NCBI GenBank assembly: GCA_023512345.1
Contig: JAILZT010000032.1
Location: 1 to 56,315 of the forward strand
Source: Paenibacillus sp.
GTDB taxonomy: Bacteria > Bacillota > Bacilli > Paenibacillales > Paenibacillaceae
Direction of reading: 5' to 3'
DNA: 56,315 nucleotides
A program made the translations under genes and the position numbers. The notes beneath the pieces are model-generated. The model had not been told where the DNA came from and made no database searches. It saw only the letters and a list, made by a program, of their open reading frames with translations. Shown piece after piece: positions 1-8,344 of this stretch (the stretch's first letter is position 1; every line of letters starts with the position of its first letter).

Positions 1-1
1 A

Positions 2-112
<111 letters not shown>

Positions 113-186
113 AGAACGGAAAGGAGGCGGCGTTCGGAATTATGTCGAGCGCTGCCTTTTTTAAAGCATACAGGGAGGAATGTGGT

Positions 187-1938
187 TTGAGTACTAAAAG
201 TCTTATATGGTTGTTTATATTTGCTATGATTATCGGAGGGACAGCGGCCGGAATATTTTATAGTCAGACATACGCTTCCGGAGTGAGTTCCAATGCTATG
301 GATGGAATGAATATGGAAACCGATGAAATGAGTTTGGAAGCCGATGGGATGAGTATGGAAGATACTTCTGCAGCAAACGAGCACTTAAATCACAATTCTT
401 CTAATACAACCGCTACAGAGGACGATACCCTATCTGAAGAAATAACAGAACCAAGCCCTTCACCGGAAGCAGAACCCGCAATATCCCAAGAGGGCAACAA
501 TTCAAACAATACACTAAATACAGAAACTTCAACCAATGAACTCTTACAACTTCAACCTAAAGCAGGGCAACCCGTTAAGGGCTTCAATTTAACTGCAATG
601 GAACGAAATCTTGAGATTGCAAAGGGTGTAACCCTGCCAGTTTGGACCTACAATGGATCGGTACCCGGACAGGAAATCCGAGTGACTCAAGGTGATTTTG
701 TTACAGTAACCCTTAAAAATGAATTAAAAGTCCCGGTTACGATTCATTGGCATGGCTATCCCGTATCCTCTGAAATGGATGGAGTGCCCGGAGTCAGTCA
801 GGATGCTGTGCTCCCTGGCCAAACCTTCACCTACAGTTTCTCGGCGGATGTGGCAGGTACTTACTGGTATCATTCACACCAGGAAAGCTCCAAACAAGTT
901 GATAAAGGACTTTATGGTGCCCTTATTGTAGAACCGAAGGATACCGTAAAACCGGATAAAGACTATACCTTGTTACTGGATGAGTGGATTAAGGACGAAG
1001 ATGCAGCTAATGACCAAGGGATGGCGGGCATGTCAGGCATGGCCGGTATGACAAGTATGAGTGAAGAAGAAATGATGTCCACCCTTTATAGCGTATACAC
1101 GGTGAACGGAAAATCGGGATCAATGATTACACCTCTTGAGGCTAAAGTTGGCGATACCGTCAGACTCCGTTTGATTAACGCAGGCTATCGGTCTCACGCC
1201 ATTCATCTTCCCGGCGAATTCAAAGTGATTAGTACGGACGGACAGGATATCGAAGAACCGGCTATTTTGAAAAATCAATTGGTGACGGTTGCCCCAGGGG
1301 AACGTTATGATATCGAATTTACAGTAAGTTCGCCAGAGAATTTCACAATTGATGCACATGATGAGAATAAATTTAACGAGCAGTTGGTTATTCCGGTTAA
1401 AATAACCGGTAGTAACGGAAAAGTTAAGGCAGTCCAACATACGAATCTAAAAGAATTTGATCTGTTCAGTTATGGAAAGCCAGCTGTTGAGGCGGCCTCT
1501 ACCGCACCTGAAAAGTTTGCGGTTGATTATACAGCCGTATTAAATTCAAAAATGGATGGGGATCAGCAGTTATACACCATCAACGACAAAGTATTCTCGG
1601 AACAAACGACCCTTCAGGTGAAAACCGGAGATAACGTAAAAGTAACGTTTATCAACGAAGGCGATGTGGATCACCCCATGCATTTACATGGACAATTTTT
1701 TCAGGTGGTTGAGAAAAACGGGGTCAAAGTAAAAAGTAGAATCATGAAGGATACCGTATTAGTTAAACCAGGTGAAAAGATTGTTATTACTTTTAAGGCA
1801 GACAATCCTGGAAACTGGATGATTCACTGTCATGAGCTTCATCATGCAGCTGCAGGGATGGCACAGCAGTTGGTATATACTGATTTCGTATCCAGCTATA
1901 CTCCTGATCCCTCCAAGGCAGATAACAAGCCTGAATAA
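187..1938 (+). CDS. multicopper oxidase, laccase/CopA-like, membrane-anchored
   Basis: Three-cupredoxin multicopper oxidase, probably oxidising Cu(I) or phenolics outside the membrane. All four copper ligand motifs are visible; numbered from the upstream ATG at 142 they are HWHG near residue 202, YHSH near 244, HPMHLHG near 511 and HCHELHHAAAGM near 562. The last motif carries the cysteine and the axial Met of the type 1 site. A hydrophobic N-terminal segment (LIWLFIFAMIIGG) is a signal anchor. It is followed by a long linker rich in Met, Asp, Ser and Pro, and there is a further Met-rich loop near residues 295-310. I prefer TTG at 187 because GGGAGGA lies 8 nt upstream; ATG at 142 (AAGGAGG 14 nt upstream) would add 15 residues. 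The neighbouring Met-rich protein and the copper genes further along support copper tolerance. Confidence 0.93.
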   Translation: MSTKSLIWLFIFAMIIGGTAAGIFYSQTYASGVSSNAMDGMNMETDEMSLEADGMSMEDTSAANEHLNHNSSNTTATEDDTLSEEITEPSPSPEAEPAISQEGNNSNNTLNTETSTNELLQLQPKAGQPVKGFNLTAMERNLEIAKGVTLPVWTYNGSVPGQEIRVTQGDFVTVTLKNELKVPVTIHWHGYPVSSEMDGVPGVSQDAVLPGQTFTYSFSADVAGTYWYHSHQESSKQVDKGLYGALIVEPKDTVKPDKDYTLLLDEWIKDEDAANDQGMAGMSGMAGMTSMSEEEMMSTLYSVYTVNGKSGSMITPLEAKVGDTVRLRLINAGYRSHAIHLPGEFKVISTDGQDIEEPAILKNQLVTVAPGERYDIEFTVSSPENFTIDAHDENKFNEQLVIPVKITGSNGKVKAVQHTNLKEFDLFSYGKPAVEAASTAPEKFAVDYTAVLNSKMDGDQQLYTINDKVFSEQTTLQVKTGDNVKVTFINEGDVDHPMHLHGQFFQVVEKNGVKVKSRIMKDTVLVKPGEKIVITFKADNPGNWMIHCHELHHAAAGMAQQLVYTDFVSSYTPDPSKADNKPE

Positions 1939-1963
1939 CTTCACTACAGGTAATGTGACAACG

Positions 1964-2017
1964 TAAAGGGAGTATTCCAACAGCCATTTCTTTATGGCTT
2001 GATGGATACTCCCTTTA
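1964..2017. terminator. bidirectional terminator between convergent genes
   Basis: A long inverted repeat pairs TAAAGGGAGTAT with ATACTCCCTTTA around an inner hairpin (AGCCAT/ATGGCT). It lies between the multicopper oxidase and the convergent methyltransferase, and the A/T-rich flanks could serve both strands. Confidence 0.75.
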
Positions 2018-2024
2018 GTATAGG

Positions 2025-2648
2025 CTAGTGTTCAGTTTTATTTGGAGATAAAACCAACCGGCGCATAATTGAACCCATTAAAGGCTTGTTCTCTTTAATA
2101 AGGAATCCGGCTGACTCTATGTTGTGAAGCGTTCGACGGTTGATATTTGCACCTGACATTCTTACAGTTATCGGATTTATGATGTCCATTAGTGTACCTA
2201 TAAAGGGCTGTTCACTGCGCATATGCTCCAAGAGAAGTACTTTCCCTTCCGGTTTACACACTCTTCGGATTTCCTTGAATCCAGCGACGGGATCAGGTAC
2301 CGAACAAAAGACACAGGTAGCAATGACGTAATCAAAAGTGTTGTCGGGAAAATCCATACATTGAGCATCCATCTCCAAAAGGGTGATGGGAAGCTTAGAA
2401 TGTTGTGCTTTTTCCTTCGCATACCGAAGCATACCCGGGCTGAAATCAATACCAGTTACAGCGGATACTGGTTTAGAATAAAAGGGCAAATTAGCCCCAG
2501 TGCCAACCCCCACCTCTAATATTTCTCCATGTAAGCCATTCAGGAGGTCTACTCGCCATTCTCTTTTAATCATGCGTTCCATCAGGTCGAAAATCCCTGA
2601 AATACGATTATATCTCCTGCGAATGATTTTGGTTTGGTTATCCTCCAT
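2025..2648 (-). CDS. class I SAM-dependent methyltransferase
   Basis: The protein has 207 residues with a Methyltransf_11/UbiE-like fold. Motif I is ILEVGVGTGAN near residues 43-53 (SAM binding). An acidic loop follows (GIDFSPGML), then MDAQCMDFPDNTFD and the motif IV region DYVIATCVFCSVPD. The substrate is unknown; relatives methylate phospholipids, quinones or small molecules. It is the last gene of a minus-strand operon (small membrane protein, ParM-like actin, 154-aa protein, methyltransferase) and starts 14 nt after the previous stop. AGGAGG lies upstream of the ATG. It may modify a lipid or metabolite during metal stress, but this is inference. Confidence 0.8.
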   Translation of the reverse strand: MEDNQTKIIRRRYNRISGIFDLMERMIKREWRVDLLNGLHGEILEVGVGTGANLPFYSKPVSAVTGIDFSPGMLRYAKEKAQHSKLPITLLEMDAQCMDFPDNTFDYVIATCVFCSVPDPVAGFKEIRRVCKPEGKVLLLEHMRSEQPFIGTLMDIINPITVRMSGANINRRTLHNIESAGFLIKENKPLMGSIMRRLVLSPNKTEH

Positions 2649-2662
2649 AGATGAGACTCCTC

Positions 2663-3127
2663 CTAATCGTCGTTCATAAAGTATCCAACCAGATTGCTAT
2701 GATAGGAGGTGCTGATTTCAAAGGATTGATTATCAGGTGGAGACTCTGTACTGACTTCTGTGGATTCTTGCGGCTTCATTACAATCTTATCGTCCTTTAG
2801 ATTGTCCAAGGATCTAAACAATAAGGCTGAAGGAGAGTGATCCAAAATGACTTGGAAAATCCATTTGGACAGTATTTGCCGAGTATATGGATGGTTGAGC
2901 CAATCCTGCTGTTCCTCTGAAAGGTCTTCGGGAAAGGGAAGCAGCAGACCCGGTTTTTCCCTGGAACATGCTTGGCTGACAGACTCGACGAAAAGCTGAC
3001 CGGCTTTTCGATTATAGGTTCTTTCTCCGGCACCCTTTAACTGATCCAGGTATGTAAGGACAGAATGAGGCGTGTCCATAGGTAAAGAAATGGTTATCGT
3101 CTGTCCAGCTTTGAAAGAAGAATCCAT
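2663..3127 (-). CDS. 154-aa protein of the ParM operon, possible adaptor
   Basis: I do not recognise the family. The N-terminus (GQTITISLPMDTPHSVLTYLDQLKG) has a beta strand followed by a helix, as in ribbon-helix-helix ParR proteins that bind centromere DNA and ParM filaments. This resemblance is weak. A central helical region and an acidic Ser/Thr-rich tail follow. AGGTGG sits 7 nt before the ATG. It lies 10 nt downstream of the actin gene, the usual place for a ParM partner, so a ParR-like or filament-adaptor role is a reasonable guess. Confidence 0.6.
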   Translation of the reverse strand: MDSSFKAGQTITISLPMDTPHSVLTYLDQLKGAGERTYNRKAGQLFVESVSQACSREKPGLLLPFPEDLSEEQQDWLNHPYTRQILSKWIFQVILDHSPSALLFRSLDNLKDDKIVMKPQESTEVSTESPPDNQSFEISTSYHSNLVGYFMNDD

Positions 3128-3137
3128 TGATAGCCAC

Positions 3138-4277
3138 CTACTTTGTGGTTACAGGTATTTGCGCGTTTTTATACTGGAGATACACGGTTAGCAGCTTATA
3201 GTATGCTCTGGCAATCATCCATATGGAGTCTTTAGCTCCAACAAACCGGAGCGGATATTTATCCTCTTGTTCATTCAGCGCTTCGAGATAGGGTTTGAGA
3301 AGTAAGGCACCACCACCAATCTGATAGGAAACTCTTATTCCAGGAACCTTATTCCATGAACTTCTGATGAGCTTGTATTCTTCACGGGCAAGCTTGATTA
3401 GGACCTCGTCCACAATAGACTGGATGCTTGTCCGGGTTCCCTTTATCCAAATATGGTTGCGCTCTTCAGCTTTCTCTGAAGTAATTACTTCTACCAGTTG
3501 TTGGCGATTCAAAAATCGATAACCGAGACTATGATGAACCCGATCCATGATTTCATCAAGGTAGGGTGACACACCTTCTTTAATCCCGTCAGAATAGATA
3601 TTGTCTACGGTCCCATCCTCATGAATAATTGCAGCATCGGTTGAGAGACCGCCGATATCATTAATCAGGACAGTCATCCGGGTTAGCTCTTCATTACGAA
3701 CGGTTCCGTCTTCATTCGTGGTCAAATCAATTAAGGCTACATGTCCTTCGATATTCACTAATACCTCCTCGAATTTCAAACGAACGATGGTACCGCCGAT
3801 TTCAGGTGTTGTTTTAAACCTAACTTCATGAGAATTTGCTTTTAATTTTTCTTTAAATATTTTGCGTTTGCCTCTTTTTGCTTCACTTAACGGTAATCCA
3901 GTAGAGAGATGGTAAGTGGCTTCAATAATTCCATTTTTTGCACGAAGTGCTTTTGCCGCATCATAAGCCAGTGCGGTCAACAGCATGATTACAGGCTGAT
4001 CGGCTTCCGATTTCTCGCTGTCTGATGTCAGTTCATCATTATGGGCGTACCCCCCAGCCAGCTTTCCGACGGCAAAAACTCCTTGTCCACGTTTGAGCGC
4101 TCCGGATACAATCTCAACATGGAGACCATCCAAAGGCTGCTTTTCAAATTCTACAATATCTCTGGACTCCCCAATTTCAGCAATAACATTTGGAATCCAT
4201 ATTTCCTGATCTAGACCCTGTATATAAGCTTTTAAAGTGTCATTACCAATGTCAATTGCAGCCAGTCGTATACTCAT
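3138..4277 (-). CDS. ParM/StbA-like actin family ATPase
   Basis: This 379-residue member of the actin/Hsp70 ATPase superfamily resembles bacterial ParM-type filament proteins, which polymerise with nucleotide. Phosphate-1 is IDIGNDTLK near the N-terminus, phosphate-2 is LINDIGGLSTDAAI near residues 204-217, and the adenosine motif is YQIGGGALLLKPYLE near residues 320-335. The length fits ParM-like proteins. The start overlaps the upstream small membrane-protein gene by 4 nt (ATGA), so translation is coupled. No plasmid replication genes are nearby. It shares its promoter architecture with the copper island, so a role other than plasmid segregation, such as an envelope or protein-positioning scaffold, is possible. 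Confidence 0.85.
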   Translation of the reverse strand: MSIRLAAIDIGNDTLKAYIQGLDQEIWIPNVIAEIGESRDIVEFEKQPLDGLHVEIVSGALKRGQGVFAVGKLAGGYAHNDELTSDSEKSEADQPVIMLLTALAYDAAKALRAKNGIIEATYHLSTGLPLSEAKRGKRKIFKEKLKANSHEVRFKTTPEIGGTIVRLKFEEVLVNIEGHVALIDLTTNEDGTVRNEELTRMTVLINDIGGLSTDAAIIHEDGTVDNIYSDGIKEGVSPYLDEIMDRVHHSLGYRFLNRQQLVEVITSEKAEERNHIWIKGTRTSIQSIVDEVLIKLAREEYKLIRSSWNKVPGIRVSYQIGGGALLLKPYLEALNEQEDKYPLRFVGAKDSIWMIARAYYKLLTVYLQYKNAQIPVTTK

Positions 4278-4543
4278 AACAATTGCCCCTTTTCATTAGT
4301 ATCCTCGGAGTCTTCGATAAAATTACGTTTGATATAATCCAATATTACATTGTTGCTTTCTGTCGTATCTAGGGAGATGTTCGAATGATTGGGGTAATGA
4401 GTAGGCGGGGTGGGATTAGGCTGTTGACTGTAAAGTTGAAAAAAACGTAAAATGCCTACCATTAACAGTACTGTAGTAAAGAGAATAAAGATGAAAAGTA
4501 AGAAGTTAATAATATCCGCAAAGAAAGGATCATTGTACAACAA
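4274..4543 (-). CDS. small single-pass membrane protein, first gene of the parM operon
   Basis: The 89-residue protein has one strong transmembrane helix (IINFLLFIFILFTTVLLMVG) near residues 11-30. A Pro-rich linker and a polar C-terminal tail follow, ending in an acidic stretch (EDSEDTNEKG). It matches no family I know. It is the first gene after the promoter at 4623-4658 and overlaps the actin gene by 4 nt. It may anchor the actin filament or its adaptor to the membrane; this is inferred from gene order only. Confidence 0.7.
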   Translation of the reverse strand: MLYNDPFFADIINFLLFIFILFTTVLLMVGILRFFQLYSQQPNPTPPTHYPNHSNISLDTTESNNVILDYIKRNFIEDSEDTNEKGQLL

Positions 4544-4622
4544 AATTCCCTCCAGTCAGGAAAACTATTTTTCTTAGCATGGTTCCATCCCTTCCACCCG
4601 AATTTTTATCATATTTAGGATT

Positions 4623-4658
4623 AATTTACCATACAATTATGTTGATTCTATGAAGAAA
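4623..4658 (-). promoter_or_regulatory. direct-repeat promoter of the parM operon
   Basis: Reading the minus strand: TTTCTTCA, 3 nt, AATCAACA (11-bp period), then 11 nt and TAAATT as -10. The geometry is the same as at the other copies in this window; the second box is degenerate. Probably bound by the OmpR-type regulator encoded at 8345-9052 (inference). Confidence 0.6.
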
Positions 4659-4724
4659 GATAGGAGTATAAAAATAAAAAGGCTCGGCCAACCTACTCGT
4701 AGATGAATAGAAGGGGTGTTGGAT

Positions 4725-5360
4725 TTGAGTTCATTAGGTACTCTTTTTCTTTTGGCGTCAGCAGCAGCGGTGTATTCTGTAGAGACTCGCAATGAATCTC
4801 ATATATCCGATATGCTTAAGGACGTAAATTTGCTATCTAATCTTGCGGACGAGGTTATGTCTATTCAAGATCGAATATATGTTGCAAACGTTTACTGCGA
4901 GGGTGTTAACGAAGAGGATATTGCTGTTCTGACAGATAAATTTGAAGCTATCGATAAGGACATCCTTAATAATGGATCCATTGTATTCTGGTATAAGACG
5001 GAAGGATTACCTTCTCTATCTTCTTTTGTCTCCTGGGTGGAGGGGGCAGCAGCAGATTTGAAGGCACTAAATCTGGAGGGAACATGGAATATACATATAG
5101 AAGGTAGCATGAGAAAAGGAAATCTGTTTAAGTTGCTGGCTCCAATAGAATTATACATTTGTGCGGAAGAAGTTGAGTCTAGCTATGATGAGAAGCAGTA
5201 TAATACTAATTATTATTCCGGATTGCTTCATGGATCAAGAATGATTGGGACTGAATATTCCAACCTTCAAATCATCGCTAAGTCTGCATTGCCGGATGAA
5301 CAGTGGAAAATAACATTAGGCACACCGGCAATTGCTAATGGGCCATATGGTGCTCATTAG
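4725..5360 (+). CDS. secreted YwmB-like protein (tentative)
   Basis: The protein has about 211 residues and a short hydrophobic N-terminus (SSLGTLFLLASAAAVYS) that could be a signal peptide. The body alternates strands and helices, and includes IHIEGSMRKGNLFKLL and SGLLHGSRMIGTEYSNLQI. It loosely recalls the Bacillus YwmB family (DUF1779), but I am not sure. The start is probably TTG at 4725, 8 nt after AAGGGG; GTG at 4716 is the longest alternative. The gene is divergent from the parM operon. Its 3' end overlaps the convergent membrane-protein gene by 26 bp. Confidence 0.6.
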   Translation: MSSLGTLFLLASAAAVYSVETRNESHISDMLKDVNLLSNLADEVMSIQDRIYVANVYCEGVNEEDIAVLTDKFEAIDKDILNNGSIVFWYKTEGLPSLSSFVSWVEGAAADLKALNLEGTWNIHIEGSMRKGNLFKLLAPIELYICAEEVESSYDEKQYNTNYYSGLLHGSRMIGTEYSNLQIIAKSALPDEQWKITLGTPAIANGPYGAH

Positions 5361-5955
5361 GTGTGCCAACGGGTGATTGTTGAGTTTGCTTAGGCATCTG
5401 GACAGAATTAGAGTCTGTAAAAGAAGTTTCAAATAATCCGAATGTTGTATAAATCGATAGAAGTATAACCGTTACAACCATCATATGCGCGGGGCTTCGG
5501 TACATCCATGGAGATCGACTCAGGGAAGTTTCCTGAATTTGTCCTTGAAGCATCAACATGTGCACAAACTGAAGAATAGCGGAAATTACCATAAATACGA
5601 AGATAGCCCGTCTCCACTGTGTAGAGGGAAGCATATAAATGAGCATCGCCCCCATCATTCCTGCCATCATGCCAGACAGTGCCCCGTTCAGAAAAGCCCC
5701 AACATTGATTACTGCCCCAATAATTCCGCCAGCTATAACTCCGATAATCATACTGATAATCAACGAAAGCAGCAAGTTCGGGAAAAGCAATATACCTGCA
5801 ACAGTCCCTCCACCAAAACCGATAATCATTCCGCTAGCCATTGGCGATATCATTGTTATAGTACTGGTAAGATTGGAACGGAAGCGATAAACGAATCCAA
5901 GTGACCAGCATGCCATATAAAAATAAAAAAATGCAGAAATTATCCAACTCGGCAT
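5335..5955 (-). CDS. polytopic membrane protein with His/Met-rich C-terminus
   Basis: The 206-residue protein has about six hydrophobic segments. The central ones are rich in Gly and small residues (MASGMIIGFGGGTVAGILL, GVIAGGIIGAVINVGAFLNGALSGMMAGMMGAM), as expected for tightly packed helices. The C-terminal tail ends NEHHMAH, a plausible metal-binding cluster. I cannot name a family. It is convergent with the YwmB-like gene and divergent from the lipoprotein gene at 6109. Given the surrounding genes, a metal-related membrane function is possible but unproven. Confidence 0.65.
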   Translation of the reverse strand: MPSWIISAFFYFYMACWSLGFVYRFRSNLTSTITMISPMASGMIIGFGGGTVAGILLFPNLLLSLIISMIIGVIAGGIIGAVINVGAFLNGALSGMMAGMMGAMLIYMLPSTQWRRAIFVFMVISAILQFVHMLMLQGQIQETSLSRSPWMYRSPAHMMVVTVILLSIYTTFGLFETSFTDSNSVQMPKQTQQSPVGTPNEHHMAH

Positions 5956-6030
5956 TGTACAACCCCCTGTCTGTTAATAATGTTATCGTATGGCAAAGTA
6001 GAGTGATTCATTCCTGACTTCATATTTTGA

Positions 6031-6066
6031 GAACTTCATAGTTTCTACACATTTATTAGGTAAAGT
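6031..6066 (+). promoter_or_regulatory. direct-repeat promoter before the CWB2 lipoprotein
   Basis: GAACTTCA (weak box), TAG, TTTCTACA, 11 nt, TAAAGT (-10). The spacing is identical to the other copies. The -10 lies about 43 nt upstream of the ATG at 6109. Confidence 0.5.
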
Positions 6067-6108
6067 ATGGATAAAGAAAATTAAGTATTACAAATTGGAG
6101 GGAATAAC

Positions 6109-7299
6109 ATGAAGAAAATTTTAATTATCGGTTCACTAACGTTGTTGTTAAGTGGAGTCCTATCTGGTTGTCAACTTGGTAATAAAGACACCGGAGAAGA
6201 ACCCGCAGAAACGAAGAATAATTCCCTAACAATGCCTTGGATTGGAACAAAAAATACGACTCGTATTAATACATCTGATCCTATTCAGGCAGCAGTTTTG
6301 GTCTCTCGTACCCTTTGGACTGCGACGACAGACAATAATAGACCATCAAGTGTTGTTCTAACCGACGTGAGTAACTGGCAGATTGCTGCGGTTAGCACGG
6401 ATTTGATTCATCACCCAAGTAATGGACCCGTCCTCTTTTTTGATAAAGATGGTGTTCCTTCAGAGACATTAGATGAGCTTAAGCGTCTAGATCCAATGGG
6501 GGCTGAGGGGAACGAAGGCATTCAGATTGTTATTGTGGGACCGGTAACAGCCAAGGTGGAGGAAGAGTTAAAGGCCTTGGATATGAAGATCGATAAGATT
6601 GAAGGTGAAGAGCCTTCAGCTGTTGCTCAGGCCATTGATGCCTACTATGCAAAAGCAGCTGGTGAGCTTCCGCAGGCTGTAATTGTTGGATCGATGGATA
6701 GTCCTGAGTATACATTGCCAGCCGTAAATTGGATCGCTCATATGCCCGAACCTTTGCTGTATGTGAAGAAAGACGAGATTCCCGCAGCAACGGTTGAAGC
6801 GCTGAAGAAGCGCGCGGGTAAGGCCGCCATCTATGTGCTAGGGCCAGACTCTGTTATATCCGATAAGGTTGAGACTGAGTTGAAGAATTATGGATCTGTA
6901 ACCCGAATTGCTGGTGAGGATCCAGTTAAAAATGCGATAGCCTTTGCCCAGTTCAAAGACACAAATAATGATTTTGGCTGGGGAATTACTACGCCCGGAC
7001 ATAACTTTTCGTTCTTAACGACGGATTCAACCATGCTTGCGATCGCTGCAGCTCCATTTAGTCATCTGGGCAAACATGCTCCGTTGATCTTCACAGAAAA
7101 GGATGGATTGCCGAATCCAGTCATGGAATATTTGATGAATGTTCAACCTAAGTTTCAGAAGTCTCCAACAGAAGGACCCTATAATCATGCCTGGGTAACC
7201 GGTGAAAGTTCAACCATATCTGCTTCAACTCAAAGTGAAATTGATGATATGCTTGAGATTTCCCCGGCATCCGGTGGGAATCCCCATTCCGGTCATTAA
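6109..7299 (+). CDS. lipoprotein with cell-wall-binding repeat 2 domains
   Basis: This 396-aa lipoprotein has a lipobox (LSGC near residue 21). The mature part contains about three repeats of the CWB2/Cwp-type alpha-beta fold. Typical units pair VVLTD...WQIAAVSTDLI with a 'GPVLFFDKDGVPSETLDELKRL' type stretch and an 'IQIVIVGPV...VEEELKAL' stretch, and recur near residues 60-150, 160-240 and 250-370. In clostridial proteins these repeats hold proteins to the wall; here the anchor is a lipid. The C-terminus ends NPHSGH. GGAGGG precedes the ATG. The shared promoter motif places it in the same regulon as lgt, the enzyme that lipidates such proteins. Confidence 0.75.
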   Translation: MKKILIIGSLTLLLSGVLSGCQLGNKDTGEEPAETKNNSLTMPWIGTKNTTRINTSDPIQAAVLVSRTLWTATTDNNRPSSVVLTDVSNWQIAAVSTDLIHHPSNGPVLFFDKDGVPSETLDELKRLDPMGAEGNEGIQIVIVGPVTAKVEEELKALDMKIDKIEGEEPSAVAQAIDAYYAKAAGELPQAVIVGSMDSPEYTLPAVNWIAHMPEPLLYVKKDEIPAATVEALKKRAGKAAIYVLGPDSVISDKVETELKNYGSVTRIAGEDPVKNAIAFAQFKDTNNDFGWGITTPGHNFSFLTTDSTMLAIAAAPFSHLGKHAPLIFTEKDGLPNPVMEYLMNVQPKFQKSPTEGPYNHAWVTGESSTISASTQSEIDDMLEISPASGGNPHSGH

Positions 7300-7337
7300 G
7301 AGGACATACACCAGTGAGATGAGATTCTAGTTATAAG

Positions 7338-7382
7338 TAACAGACTGGCACCCGATAGTTCCTCGGTTCCCAGTCTGTTTTT
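7338..7382 (+). terminator. intrinsic terminator after the CWB2 lipoprotein
   Basis: AACAGACTGG pairs with CCAGTCTGTT, followed by TTTTA. It separates the lipoprotein gene from the lgt operon. Confidence 0.8.
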
Positions 7383-7433
7383 AGTACAACGGAGTAAAAT
7401 GGGTCTATTATTAAATACATGGTTACCTCAATG

Positions 7434-7469
7434 TTTCAACATATTTTCTACACATTCAATCCGTACAAT
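7434..7469 (+). promoter_or_regulatory. direct-repeat promoter of the lgt-TCS operon
   Basis: TTTCAACA, TAT, TTTCTACA (11-bp period), 11 nt, TACAAT as -10, about 53 nt before the lgt ATG. It is nearly identical to the copy at 12976-13011. Since the operon encodes a response regulator, autoregulation is likely. Confidence 0.7.
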
Positions 7470-7521
7470 AAAGATATTAAATCGCAATTGATTTTATAAG
7501 TCATACGCTGAGGAGACCTAC

Positions 7522-8322
7522 ATGAGAGTAGAGTTATTTGAAATCGGTGGATTTACACTTCGTTCCTATGGAGTTATAGTTGCACTGGCTATATTGACAG
7601 CGATGGGTGTAGCTTTATATTTGGCAAAAGGGACTACATTTCGTAAACATATTCCAAATATGATGCTTTATATTATGGGAGGTGCCTTATTAGGAGCCAG
7701 AATATGGCACGTTTTCTTTTTTCAATGGGATTACTATTCAGAGCATCTTTTGGACATTGTAGCAATATGGAAGGGTGGAATCTCCATACAAGGGGCACTA
7801 ATAGGCGGTTTTGTTACGGCGGCTGTATATGCCCGGATACATCAAATCTCATTTTGGGAATTAGCAGACACGCTTGCCCCGGCTATTATTTTGGGCCAAG
7901 CGATCGGGCGTATCGCCTGCTTTTTAAATGGTGATGCGTTTGGATCACCGACGAATACCGGGTTTGGAATTGTTTATCCGGAAGGGACGCTAGCCTATGA
8001 CCAGTATGGAGCAGTTCCACTATGGCCGGCGGAAATCTGGGAGGGACAGTGGGATTTTGTGGTGTTTGCCATTCTTATTTCGTTGAAGAATAGGATGCTA
8101 CCCAGAGGTGTTCTTTTCCTATCGTATAACATCTTATATGCAGCAGGTCGATTTTCACTGGAGTACTTACGAGGAGATTCCCCTCGATATGCACTTAACT
8201 GGACGGCTGGCCAATGGACTAGTGTAACGGTAATTAGTATCGCTCTGGTTCTCATGGTGTATTTTATACAAAGACATAGATCTGATACTGATACGCAGAC
8301 ATTAGCGGAACTAAAATCGTAA
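7522..8322 (+). CDS. lgt: prolipoprotein diacylglyceryl transferase, divergent paralogue
   Basis: Lgt transfers diacylglycerol from phosphatidylglycerol to the lipobox Cys of prolipoproteins at the membrane. The 266-aa length and about seven hydrophobic segments fit. The signature region reads GQAIGRIACFLNGDAFG, equivalent to the GR..NF.N.E..G of housekeeping enzymes. The conserved HGG(L) motif is IQGALIGG here, with Gln where many Lgt proteins have His. GAGGAG precedes the ATG. It starts an operon with a two-component system, an arrangement suggesting a specialised Lgt for locally encoded lipoproteins (6109, 13547) rather than the cell's main one. That is inference. Confidence 0.88.
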   Translation: MRVELFEIGGFTLRSYGVIVALAILTAMGVALYLAKGTTFRKHIPNMMLYIMGGALLGARIWHVFFFQWDYYSEHLLDIVAIWKGGISIQGALIGGFVTAAVYARIHQISFWELADTLAPAIILGQAIGRIACFLNGDAFGSPTNTGFGIVYPEGTLAYDQYGAVPLWPAEIWEGQWDFVVFAILISLKNRMLPRGVLFLSYNILYAAGRFSLEYLRGDSPRYALNWTAGQWTSVTVISIALVLMVYFIQRHRSDTDTQTLAELKS

Positions 8323-8344
8323 AAGAAGAAGGGTGGAACGGATA

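Noticed and set aside
5956..6030. Another copy of the direct-repeat promoter on the minus strand before 5955
   Set aside because: AATCACTC-TAC-TTTGCCAT is only a partial match and no -10 lies at the right distance.
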